From contig PXSV01000153.1 in assembly GCA_003022685.1 (NCBI GenBank), positions 1 through 12,311 on the forward strand: a stretch of 12,311 bases of DNA, given 5' to 3'. The DNA comes from Halobacteriales archaeon SW_9_67_24 (GTDB lineage Archaea; Halobacteriota; Halobacteria; Halobacteriales; Halococcaceae). The translations under genes and the position numbers were made by a program. Positions 7,105 to 12,311 of this stretch are shown piece by piece (within the stretch, counting starts at the first letter, position 1; every line of letters begins with the position of its first letter). The notes beneath the pieces are model-generated. The model did not search any database. It worked only from the letters and a program-made list of their open reading frames with translations, and was not told the origin of the DNA.

Positions 7105-7917
7105 CTACCCGGGGTAGGTGAACACGCGGCGCTCACACGCGGTGCAGACGAGCACGTCGTCCGGGCCGTTCGGTCCGGGGCCGCCACAGCACGCCGCGGT
7201 CGTAGTCGCCTCGACCGGTTCCTCGCAGGCTGGACACCGTTCGAGGAACAGCCGCAGCGGTCCGGCGGCCGCGAGGCGATACTCACGGGAGAGGCCGTCG
7301 AGCGCCCCGACCGCCCCAACCTCGGCGATGGCGATCGGACGGGAGAGCCACCGCTCGCTCGCCACCGCGTTGGCGGCCTCGCTGAGGACGAACCACTCCC
7401 CGTCGGCAGTTTCGACCCGATCGACGGTCGTGGTCGCATCGACGATCGCCCTGATGGCGTCGGCGAGCGCGTCCGGCTCCAGCGCCCGGAGGGACCCCAT
7501 TTCGTCGCGCCACCGCTCCCTGACCGACTCGTCGAGCACGAGCGCCTCGTCCTCGGCGACGAGCACGCCGGCATCGAGGAGTCGCTCGGTCACCACCTCG
7601 CCGGCCAGGTCGTCGTCGGTGAGCGAGCCTGGCGGCCGCGACGGTGGTCGTTTCGCCCTATCGGCGGGCTGTGGAACATCGAACGGGAGACGGGCGGCGA
7701 GTCGCGGCGCGATCTGCGGGGTGTAGGGCACGAGATACCCGCGCAGCGCGATCGCTGCGCTGCCGGCAAGACCGACTCCGGCGGCTCCGATCGGCGTGGC
7801 GCGCGCGACGACGGCGCAGGCGAGCGCGAGCAGGCCGGCGTTGAGCGCGGTGCAGGGCCAGCACCGCCGCTCGCCGATGTACGCCGGTCGACGGAGGTCG
7901 TCGAGCGCCTCGCGCAT
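7105..7917 (-). CDS. Conserved haloarchaeal membrane protein with C-terminal zinc ribbon, function unknown
   Basis: This is a 270-residue protein of unknown function. The N-terminus (DDLRRPAYIGERRCWPCTALN) carries a CxxC pair (C19, C22). Two hydrophobic segments follow (about 25-40 and 43-60) and then LRGYLVPYTPQIAPRLAARL. A basic proline-rich linker (85-97) leads to an acidic helical domain (98-222). The C-terminus has CPAC (228-231), a CC pair (243-244) and CTAC (258-261), consistent with a zinc-binding knuckle. It may be a membrane-anchored protein with a cytoplasmic metal-binding tail. I recall similar unnamed proteins in other haloarchaea, but this was not checked. It is convergent with pth2 and divergent from truD. 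A TATA-like box (ctcata on the minus strand, about 7942-7947) sits about 25 nt before its ATG. Confidence 0.8.
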   Translation of the reverse strand: MREALDDLRRPAYIGERRCWPCTALNAGLLALACAVVARATPIGAAGVGLAGSAAIALRGYLVPYTPQIAPRLAARLPFDVPQPADRAKRPPSRPPGSLTDDDLAGEVVTERLLDAGVLVAEDEALVLDESVRERWRDEMGSLRALEPDALADAIRAIVDATTTVDRVETADGEWFVLSEAANAVASERWLSRPIAIAEVGAVGALDGLSREYRLAAAGPLRLFLERCPACEEPVEATTTAACCGGPGPNGPDDVLVCTACERRVFTYPG

Positions 7918-8008
7918 GGTGCCCGCTACTTCACCGCTCGCTATGAGCGTTGTGCCGGCCAGCGTCGCCTCAAGGGACTATCCGGAGTCCTGGATCAGAC
8001 ACGATCGA

Positions 8009-8015
8009 CTTAACC
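8009..8015 (+). promoter_or_regulatory. TATA-like box of truD
   Basis: The box (cttaacc) is centred about 32 nt before the truD ATG in the 126-bp gap shared with the divergent membrane-protein gene. The predicted mRNA would have a leader of only a few bases. Confidence 0.4.
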
Positions 8016-8043
8016 CGCCGGCGAGGAACCCGATTGACAAACG

Positions 8044-9462
8044 ATGCGTGAGGCCCATCCCACCGAACGCGCGGTCGGGATCGATCACTACGTCAGCGAC
8101 GCCGATGGGACGGGTGGGCAGCTCCGAACGCACCCCGACGACTTCCGGGTACGCGAGATCGAGCGAGGGGAGTTCGAGCCGATCGACGCCGCACCCGACG
8201 CGTACCCACATCTCGTCTTCCGAGCGACGCTTCACAACTGGGACACCAACGACTTCGCTGGCGCGCTCTCGAACGTCCTCGGGATCAGCCGCGAGCGCGT
8301 GGCGTGGGCAGGCACGAAGGACAAGCGCGCCGTGACGACCCAGCTGTTCTCGGTCGAGGGCGTCGAGCGGGACGACCTCGCTCGCGCAGGGGCGGGCCTC
8401 GACGACGCCGATCTCACACTGGTCGGTCGATCGGGGCGCGCGCTCCGGTTCGGCGACCTCGCGGGCAACGCCTTCGGAATCGTCGTCCGCGATGCCGGGA
8501 CCCCATCTGTGGAGGCGATCACCGACGATCTCCGAGCGTTCGGGGGCGGTGAGGCCGGCGGTGGCGATGCTGATACGGATGCCGACGCCACGGCGACGAT
8601 CGGCGTGCCGAACTACTTCGGCCAGCAGCGGTTCGGTTCGCTTCGGCCCGTGACCCACGAGGTGGGTCTCGAAATCGTTCGCGGGAACTGGGCCGGCGCG
8701 GTGCTGGCCTACGTCGGCAACCCCCACGGGAGCGAGCCCGACGACACCCGCGAGGCGCGGGCGTTCGTCGAGCGCGAACTGCGAGACGAGAGCGGAGAAG
8801 CGGGGCTGAAAGCGCAATCCAACGGCTGGGAAGCGGCGCTGGAGCGCCTTCCGAACCGGCTCGGGTTCGAGCGCTCGATGGTGCATCACTTGGTGGAGAA
8901 CGGCGCACAGAGTGAGGAGGACTTCCGAGCGGCGCTCGAAGCCGTCCCGAGCAACCTCCAGCGGCTGTTCGTCAACGCCGCCCAGTCCTTCCTGTTCAAC
9001 CGGATCCTCTCCGAGCGCCTCGCGCGCGGCCTGGCGTTCGATCGCGCGGTCGCTGGCGACGTCGTCTGTTTCGTCGACCCCGACGCACCCGACGAACTCC
9101 GGCTCCCCGACCCGGACCGGAGCCAGCGCGTCACCGCCGAGCGGGTCGACACCGTGAACCGCCATGCGGCGCGCGGCCGGGCGTTCGTCACCGCGCCGCT
9201 CGTGGGCACCGAGACTGAGTTGGGGGCGGGCGAACCAGGCGAGATCGAGCGCGAAGTGCTCGACGCGGCGGGAATCGCGCCCACCGACTTCGATCTCCCC
9301 GGAACTTTTTACTCCGCGGGGACTCGTCGAGCGGTGCTCGTCGAATGTGATCTCGGAATCGAGCGTGATCCGCTCACCGTCGAGTTCAGCCTCCCGAAGG
9401 GCTCATACGCGACCGTCCTGCTCCGGGAGTATCTGAAGGTCGATCCCGTCGATCTGGGGTGA
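8044..9462 (+). CDS. truD: tRNA pseudouridine(13) synthase TruD
   Basis: This 472-residue enzyme converts a tRNA uridine (position 13 in the bacterial family) to pseudouridine. The N-terminus has the family pattern LRTHPDDFRVREIERGEF. The catalytic motif GTKDKRA is at 90-96, with D93 the expected nucleophile. The motif NYFGQQRFGS (190-199) marks the start of the inserted TruD domain. The C-terminal GTFYSAGTRRAVLV restores the catalytic fold. A short acidic Gly/Asp-rich insert (168-184) looks like a halophile-specific loop. Length fits archaeal TruD. The ATG at 8044 matches the expected start and an upstream TATA-like box. The DUF2103 gene follows after 39 bp with its own box. Confidence 0.96.
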   Translation: MREAHPTERAVGIDHYVSDADGTGGQLRTHPDDFRVREIERGEFEPIDAAPDAYPHLVFRATLHNWDTNDFAGALSNVLGISRERVAWAGTKDKRAVTTQLFSVEGVERDDLARAGAGLDDADLTLVGRSGRALRFGDLAGNAFGIVVRDAGTPSVEAITDDLRAFGGGEAGGGDADTDADATATIGVPNYFGQQRFGSLRPVTHEVGLEIVRGNWAGAVLAYVGNPHGSEPDDTREARAFVERELRDESGEAGLKAQSNGWEAALERLPNRLGFERSMVHHLVENGAQSEEDFRAALEAVPSNLQRLFVNAAQSFLFNRILSERLARGLAFDRAVAGDVVCFVDPDAPDELRLPDPDRSQRVTAERVDTVNRHAARGRAFVTAPLVGTETELGAGEPGEIEREVLDAAGIAPTDFDLPGTFYSAGTRRAVLVECDLGIERDPLTVEFSLPKGSYATVLLREYLKVDPVDLG

Positions 9463-9471
9463 GAACGACCG

Positions 9472-9478
9472 GTTTATC
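9472..9478 (+). promoter_or_regulatory. TATA-like box of the DUF2103 gene
   Basis: The box (gtttatc) lies directly after the truD stop and is centred about 27 nt before the ATG at 9502, predicting a separate leaderless transcript. Confidence 0.5.
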
Positions 9479-9501
9479 CGCCGCGTCGACGAATCACGCG
9501 C

Positions 9502-10227
9502 ATGGAGTGTGGCCGGTGTGGCGCGCGACTCGATCGGGCGGGCGATTTCTGTCTGACCTGCCGGACCGCGAGCGTCGACAGCGTGGTGCTCGACTGCGGG
9601 CGCGAGCGCGCCACCGCCACCAGCCTCGCCGACGGCGAGCGCGTCGGGACGTGGACGGTGACGACCGTCGAGGAAACCGGCGAGGACCGGCCGCGCGAAC
9701 TCCGCAATTTCGCGGGGCGGATCGCGGACGAAGTCCACCGCAAACGCCCCAAGGCCGTCTACGCGACCGGCGACCGCGAGGTGCTCCGTGCGGTGCGCGC
9801 ACAGTTGCACTACGACCTTCGGCGGATCGCCGATCCCGGTGACGACCCGGTGGCGACGGTGCTCGAGCGCGCCGACGAACCCGCGCTCGAAGTCGTCGAG
9901 ACGCCGCCACGCGAGAAGTTCGGCGGGGCGCACTCGACGCTCGTCGGCGGCCGCACGGGTCGAGACACGGTCGGCGTCGCGGCCGACCACCCACATGTGA
10001 AGAAGGTGATCCCGGGACCGATCGACGCCGGCGGGCGCGGGTCGCGGACGGGCGTCCGCGCGAAGGCGACCCGGGCCGATTCAAATGGTAACGTCCGCCT
10101 CCTCATCCGGGACGGATCGAGCGTGCAGGAGGTACAGGTGGTGACGACCGCTGCCGACCGCGACCAGGGCGAACGGGTGCGCAAGGATCTGGATCGTGGG
10201 CTCGCCGACGCCGGTCTCTGGGAGTGA
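9502..10227 (+). CDS. DUF2103 family predicted metal-binding protein
   Basis: This is a 241-residue archaeal protein of unknown biochemical role. It opens with a treble-clef-like zinc site, CGRC (C3, C6) and CLTC (C17, C20), followed by an alpha/beta region. The later block HPHVKKVIPGPIDAGGRGSR (163-182) and the segment GVRAKATRAD with NGNVRLLIRDGSSVQEV (about 184-211) are rich in basic residues, unusual for a halophile protein, and suggest nucleic acid contact; that is inference. I recognise it as the DUF2103 type by the N-terminal cysteine pattern and overall form. It lies between truD and the rpl37ae-rpoP-pcc1 operon, so a role around RNA or translation is plausible but unproven. Confidence 0.75.
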   Translation: MECGRCGARLDRAGDFCLTCRTASVDSVVLDCGRERATATSLADGERVGTWTVTTVEETGEDRPRELRNFAGRIADEVHRKRPKAVYATGDREVLRAVRAQLHYDLRRIADPGDDPVATVLERADEPALEVVETPPREKFGGAHSTLVGGRTGRDTVGVAADHPHVKKVIPGPIDAGGRGSRTGVRAKATRADSNGNVRLLIRDGSSVQEVQVVTTAADRDQGERVRKDLDRGLADAGLWE

Positions 10228-10248
10228 GCGTGCGAACGAACACGAAGG

Positions 10249-10255
10249 GTTTTAC
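10249..10255 (+). promoter_or_regulatory. TATA-like box of rpl37ae-rpoP-pcc1
   Basis: The box (gttttac) is centred about 30 nt before the rpl37ae ATG, right after the DUF2103 stop. It should drive the tightly packed three-gene operon. Confidence 0.5.
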
Positions 10256-10281
10256 TCGCCCCTTGACGTAGCGACGCCATC

Positions 10282-10563
10282 ATGGGCAATCAGGAAGTCG
10301 GGAGTGCGGGCCGGTTCGGCGCACGCTACGGCCGCGTCTCGCGCCGGCGCGTCGCCGAGATCGAGGCCGACATGAACGACGATCACGGCTGTCCCGAGTG
10401 CGGCGAGGAGGCCGTCGATCGAACCGATACGGGGATCTGGGAGTGCGGCAAGTGCGGCCACACTTTCGCCGGCGGGGCCTACCGGCCCGAGACCCCCGGC
10501 GGACGGACCGTCGAGCGCTCGATCCGGGCCGCGCTCGCCGACGAGGGTAGCGAGGACGAATGA
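10282..10563 (+). CDS. rpl37ae: Large-subunit ribosomal protein eL43 (L37ae)
   Basis: This 93-residue zinc-ribbon protein belongs to the archaeal/eukaryotic 50S/60S ribosomal subunit. It starts with the conserved basic stretch SAGRFGARYGRVSRRRVAEI (8-27). The zinc site is CPEC (C37, C40) and CGKC (C55, C58), and WECGKCGHTFAGGAY is the family signature. The tail is acidic, as usual in haloarchaea. Its stop overlaps the rpoP start (ATGA), which indicates translational coupling. Confidence 0.95.
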   Translation: MGNQEVGSAGRFGARYGRVSRRRVAEIEADMNDDHGCPECGEEAVDRTDTGIWECGKCGHTFAGGAYRPETPGGRTVERSIRAALADEGSEDE

Positions 10564-10694
10564 CCTACAAGTGCTCGCGGTGCAAGCGCGACGTCGAACT
10601 CGATGACTACGGTGGCGTGCGGTGTCCGTACTGCGGACACCGCGTGCTGTTGAAGGAGCGCAGCCGCGACGTCAAGGAGATCGACGTCGAGTAG
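10560..10694 (+). CDS. rpoP: DNA-directed RNA polymerase subunit P (Rpo12)
   Basis: This small 44-residue zinc-binding subunit of archaeal RNA polymerase corresponds to eukaryotic Rpb12. It reads MTYKCSRCKRDVELDD, then YGGVRCPYCGHRVLLKER. The zinc ligands are C5, C8, C22 and C25, and the RCPYCGHRVLLK block is the family signature. Its ATG overlaps the rpl37ae TGA by the ATGA arrangement, and pcc1 follows one base after its stop. The gene is short enough to be missed by automatic calling. Confidence 0.96.
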   Translation: MTYKCSRCKRDVELDDYGGVRCPYCGHRVLLKERSRDVKEIDVE

Positions 10695-10695
10695 C

Positions 10696-10953
10696 GTGGA
10701 CGAGCGCCACGAGACCCTTCTCACGTTCGAATACGACACGGCGGATCGAGCCACGACGATCGAGGCGAGCCTCCGGCCCGAGATCGACGACATCGAGGGC
10801 GACCGCACTCGGGCGAGCCTCGCGCGCGACGGTGCCGAACTCCGAGTGCGGATCGCAGCCGCGGATCTCGTCGCGCTCCGTGCCGGGGGAAACACCTGGC
10901 TGTCGCTGGTGTCAGTCGCCGAACGGGGTGCGGCGTCGGGATCGGGACAGTAA
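10696..10953 (+). CDS. pcc1: KEOPS complex subunit Pcc1
   Basis: This 85-residue protein is the dimerising subunit of KEOPS, which makes the t6A modification of tRNA. It shows the small alpha-beta Pcc1 pattern, with an N-terminal strand (TLLTFEYDTADRATTIEASL), a central DRTRASLARDGAELRVRIAA, and the helix ending ADLVALRAGGNTWLSLVSVA, where LRAG..NTWL is characteristic. It starts with GTG one base after the rpoP stop, and no ATG fits. Position after rpl37ae-rpoP is the usual haloarchaeal order. Its last residues are a short Gly/Ser tail. Confidence 0.9.
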   Translation: MDERHETLLTFEYDTADRATTIEASLRPEIDDIEGDRTRASLARDGAELRVRIAAADLVALRAGGNTWLSLVSVAERGAASGSGQ

Positions 10954-11074
10954 TCGGCCGACAGCCGACGAGCTCGCCCGGGAATCTGGGGGCCCGTCTC
11001 GCGGGCAGGAACTACCGGAACCTGCACCTGCAGGCCCAAGAGGATTACCCCGCAGCGGTGTACCACGTGATGCG
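10954..11074. other. Gap between pcc1 and the PRC-barrel gene
   Basis: No complete gene is seen in this 121-bp gap. One plus-strand frame (10953 onward) gives coding-like residues with good third-position GC, including GRNYRNLHLQAQEDYPAAVY, then runs out of phase into the next gene. A TATA-like box (gattacc, about 11042-11048) lies 26-32 nt before the next ATG. Confidence 0.4.
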
Positions 11075-11317
11075 ATGGCACGAGATTTCACCGACGACGA
11101 CAGGGGTAAATCGGTCGTCGATCACCGGGGCAACCGTATCGGCAGCATCACCGACACCCGGGACGGGCGGGGGATCGTCGAAACGGACGACGATTCGAGC
11201 CTCACGGACAAGCTCAAATCGGCGCTCGGCTGGGGCGATTCCGACGACTCACACGAGTTGCAAAACGACCACGTCGACAGCGTCAACGACGACGAAGTCC
11301 GTCTCCGCAACCTGTAA
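11075..11317 (+). CDS. PRC-barrel-like small protein
   Basis: This 80-residue acidic protein starts MARDFTDDDRGKSVVDHRGN. It resembles haloarchaeal PRC-barrel proteins: an N-terminal beta part (KSVVDHRGNRIGSITDTRDG, a strand-turn-strand core), then a helix LTDKLKSALGWGD and a C-terminal VDSVNDDEVRLRNL. The helix ending in LGWGD followed by a closing VDSV.DDE.RLR strand is common in those proteins. Function is unknown; PRC domains mediate protein contacts in RNA and photosynthetic systems. The ATG at 11075 fits the TATA-like box at about 11042-11048. A run of five T follows 33 nt after the stop. Confidence 0.7.
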   Translation: MARDFTDDDRGKSVVDHRGNRIGSITDTRDGRGIVETDDDSSLTDKLKSALGWGDSDDSHELQNDHVDSVNDDEVRLRNL

Positions 11318-11349
11318 CCGGTCGGTCGCGACGGCCCTCGAACACACGA

Positions 11350-11354
11350 TTTTT
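11350..11354 (+). terminator. Oligo-T run after the PRC-barrel-like gene
   Basis: Five consecutive T bases in GC-rich surroundings follow 33 nt after the stop, the form of simple archaeal terminators. It also could be an unrelated T-rich promoter element. Confidence 0.35.
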
Positions 11355-11433
11355 CGGAACCGCCGGAACGACCCGGGAGCCCTCGTCTCACCCGGTATGG
11401 AGAAGCAGAGCGCAACTGGTTCGAAAGCGGGGG

Positions 11434-11458
11434 TTTTTCCCTTCGGCCACCGAGGTGA
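11434..11458 (+). promoter_or_regulatory. T-rich box and Shine-Dalgarno site of pfdB
   Basis: A T-run (11434-11438) sits 27-31 nt before the pfdB ATG, which would give a leaderless mRNA. Yet a strong ribosome-binding site (gaggtga, 11452-11458) lies six bases before the ATG. The two readings conflict unless transcription starts further upstream. Confidence 0.45.
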
Positions 11459-11464
11459 CAACCC

Positions 11465-11869
11465 ATGCAAGGGAATCTTCCGCCGGAAGCCCAGGAGAAA
11501 ATCGAGGAGCTTCAGGACCTCCAAGAGAGCGCCCAGCAGGTCGCCGCCCAGAAACAGCAGGCCGAGACCCAGCTCACCGAGTCCCAGACCGCACTCGACG
11601 AGCTCGACGACATCGACGACGAGACCACGATGTACCGCGAGGTCGGCGAGCTCCTGATCGAGACCGACTACGACGAGGCCGAGGAGGACCTCGACGACAA
11701 GGTCAGTAGCCTCGAAGTCCGTGTCGAGACGCTCGAAAAACAAGAAGAGCGCGTCCAGGAGCAGTTCGAGAGCCTCCAGAGCGAGCTCCAGCAGATGCTG
11801 AGCGGTGGCGGTCCCGGCCCGGCCGGCGGTGGCGGCATGGGTCCCGGCGGGCCCGGCGCGGGCGGGTAG
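11465..11869 (+). CDS. pfdB: Prefoldin subunit beta
   Basis: This 134-residue cytoplasmic chaperone subunit joins prefoldin alpha in a hexamer that hands unfolded proteins to the thermosome. It starts MQGNLPPEAQEKIEELQDLQ, typical of archaeal prefoldin beta. Two heptad-patterned coiled coils (about 8-48 and 78-112) flank a short beta-hairpin part (TTMYREVGELLIET). The C-terminus (113-134) is a Gly/Pro/Met-rich flexible tail found in halophile versions. The next gene starts directly after its stop, so the two are coupled. Confidence 0.95.
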   Translation: MQGNLPPEAQEKIEELQDLQESAQQVAAQKQQAETQLTESQTALDELDDIDDETTMYREVGELLIETDYDEAEEDLDDKVSSLEVRVETLEKQEERVQEQFESLQSELQQMLSGGGPGPAGGGGMGPGGPGAGG

Positions 11870-12112
11870 ATGCCGACCGAGGACGAGGTGGTACGGACGG
11901 CCAGCGAGGCCGCCGAAGGCATGATCTTCTCGCGGTACAAGCGATCGGCAGTCCGTGATCTCGATATCACTGTGACGTTCGAGGACGGCGTTCTCGACAT
12001 CGATGTCTACCTCAACCCGCCCGACGACGCCGATCCGGATCCCGAAGCAGTCGTCGAGAACGCGATCGCGGCGGCGGAGTCGGCTGTCGACGAACTGTTC
12101 GCGGCGGAGTGA
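11870..12112 (+). CDS. DUF3194 family protein
   Basis: This 80-residue acidic protein (MPTEDEVVRTASEAAEGMIF, then the beta core DLDITVTFEDGVLDIDVYL) belongs, by recognition, to the small archaeal DUF3194 family, whose genes usually follow prefoldin beta. No catalytic motif is visible. The ATG abuts the pfdB stop with no gap. A role linked to protein folding is suggested only by position. A nine-base inverted repeat starts six bases after its stop. Confidence 0.85.
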   Translation: MPTEDEVVRTASEAAEGMIFSRYKRSAVRDLDITVTFEDGVLDIDVYLNPPDDADPDPEAVVENAIAAAESAVDELFAAE

Positions 12113-12118
12113 CGAGCC

Positions 12119-12161
12119 GCGGCGCGGTTGTGTCGTGGTGGCGGGTCACGGCCCGCGCCGC
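12119..12161 (+). terminator. Long stem-loop after the pfdB-DUF3194 operon
   Basis: The arms gcggcgcgg (12119-12127) and ccgcgccgc (12153-12161) pair perfectly over nine bases around a 25-base loop that itself contains a shorter inverted repeat (gcggg/cccgc). It starts six bases after the stop. It could end or protect the mRNA, although no T-run follows. Confidence 0.35.
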
Positions 12162-12216
12162 CGAGCGGTTTGCAGTACGGCAGTGCGGTGACGGTTCCTG
12201 GTGGATGAAGGGCGAG

Positions 12217-12303
12217 CGCCGAAGGCGTGAGGGCTTCGGCGATGCTGTGCGGTCGGTGTGTGGAACAGCATCCGCGAGAGCGAAGTGAGCGCGGTTCACC
12301 GCG
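12217..12303. repeat. Cluster of inverted repeats, candidate dispersed element (continues past the edge)
   Basis: Three stem-loops stand in a row: cgccgaag/cttcggcg (12217-12224, 12234-12241), gatgctgt/acagcatc (12241-12248, 12265-12272) and cgcggt/accgcg (12290-12295, 12298-12303). The text gcgagagcgaagtgagcg resembles GC-rich repeats scattered in many haloarchaeal genomes. Dispersal cannot be tested in one window. Confidence 0.4.
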
Positions 12304-12311
12304 AGCGACCG

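Noticed and set aside
7118..7726. Ser/Arg-rich plus-strand frame opposite the membrane/zinc-ribbon gene
   Set aside because: The minus-strand protein has membrane segments and ordered cysteine pairs; the plus frame is its shadow.
7978..9165. 395-residue minus-strand frame opposite truD
   Set aside because: TruD has unmistakable catalytic motifs on the plus strand; the minus frame has none.
10622..11317. 231-residue frame joining the pcc1 region to the PRC-barrel-like gene
   Set aside because: Its first 150 residues are an out-of-frame reading of rpoP and pcc1; only the part from ATG 11075 is protein-like.

Overview
This window is from a haloarchaeon (class Halobacteria). The DNA is GC-rich, the predicted proteins are strongly acidic, and most promoters have a T-rich or TATA-like box about 25-33 nt before the start codon, as leaderless transcripts do. 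The gene set is typical of halophilic euryarchaea: a Pth2-type peptidyl-tRNA hydrolase, archaeal TruD, eL43 (L37ae), RpoP, the KEOPS subunit Pcc1, prefoldin beta, and DUF2103 and DUF3194 proteins. The genus cannot be fixed from the sequence.

Layout. (1) 1-441, minus: 5' part of serS, cut by the window edge. (2) 523-1431, plus: an MBL-fold hydrolase divergent from serS. (3) 1732-6435, plus: a carbohydrate-type (CUT1-like) ABC importer in the order Tat lipoprotein binding protein, MalF-like permease, MalG-like permease, MalK-like ATPase. The second permease gene is broken by a frame change and a missing segment. (4) 6436-6747: an intergenic stretch holding a diverged second copy of the 3' end of the MBL gene. 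(5) 6748-9462: pth2, a convergent conserved membrane/zinc-ribbon protein, and truD. (6) 9502-12112: DUF2103 protein, rpl37ae-rpoP-pcc1, a PRC-barrel-like protein, and pfdB-DUF3194. (7) 12113-12311: non-coding and rich in inverted repeats.

The regions from pth2 to the DUF3194 gene form a housekeeping block for translation, RNA modification, transcription and chaperoning. The ABC cassette looks like an accessory insertion between serS-MBL and pth2. Its strongest support is a 73-bp direct repeat (67/73 identical by hand count): the intact copy is the 3' end of the MBL gene on the left, and a remnant lies just past the ATPase stop on the right. This fits a cassette gained at the 3' end of the MBL gene, or loss of an MBL paralogue, followed by decay of the importer through the permease lesion. 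No integrase, transposase, CRISPR array, rRNA or tRNA gene was seen. I found no convincing new defence system or enzyme pathway; the main novelty is the repeat-flanked, partly decayed transporter cassette.
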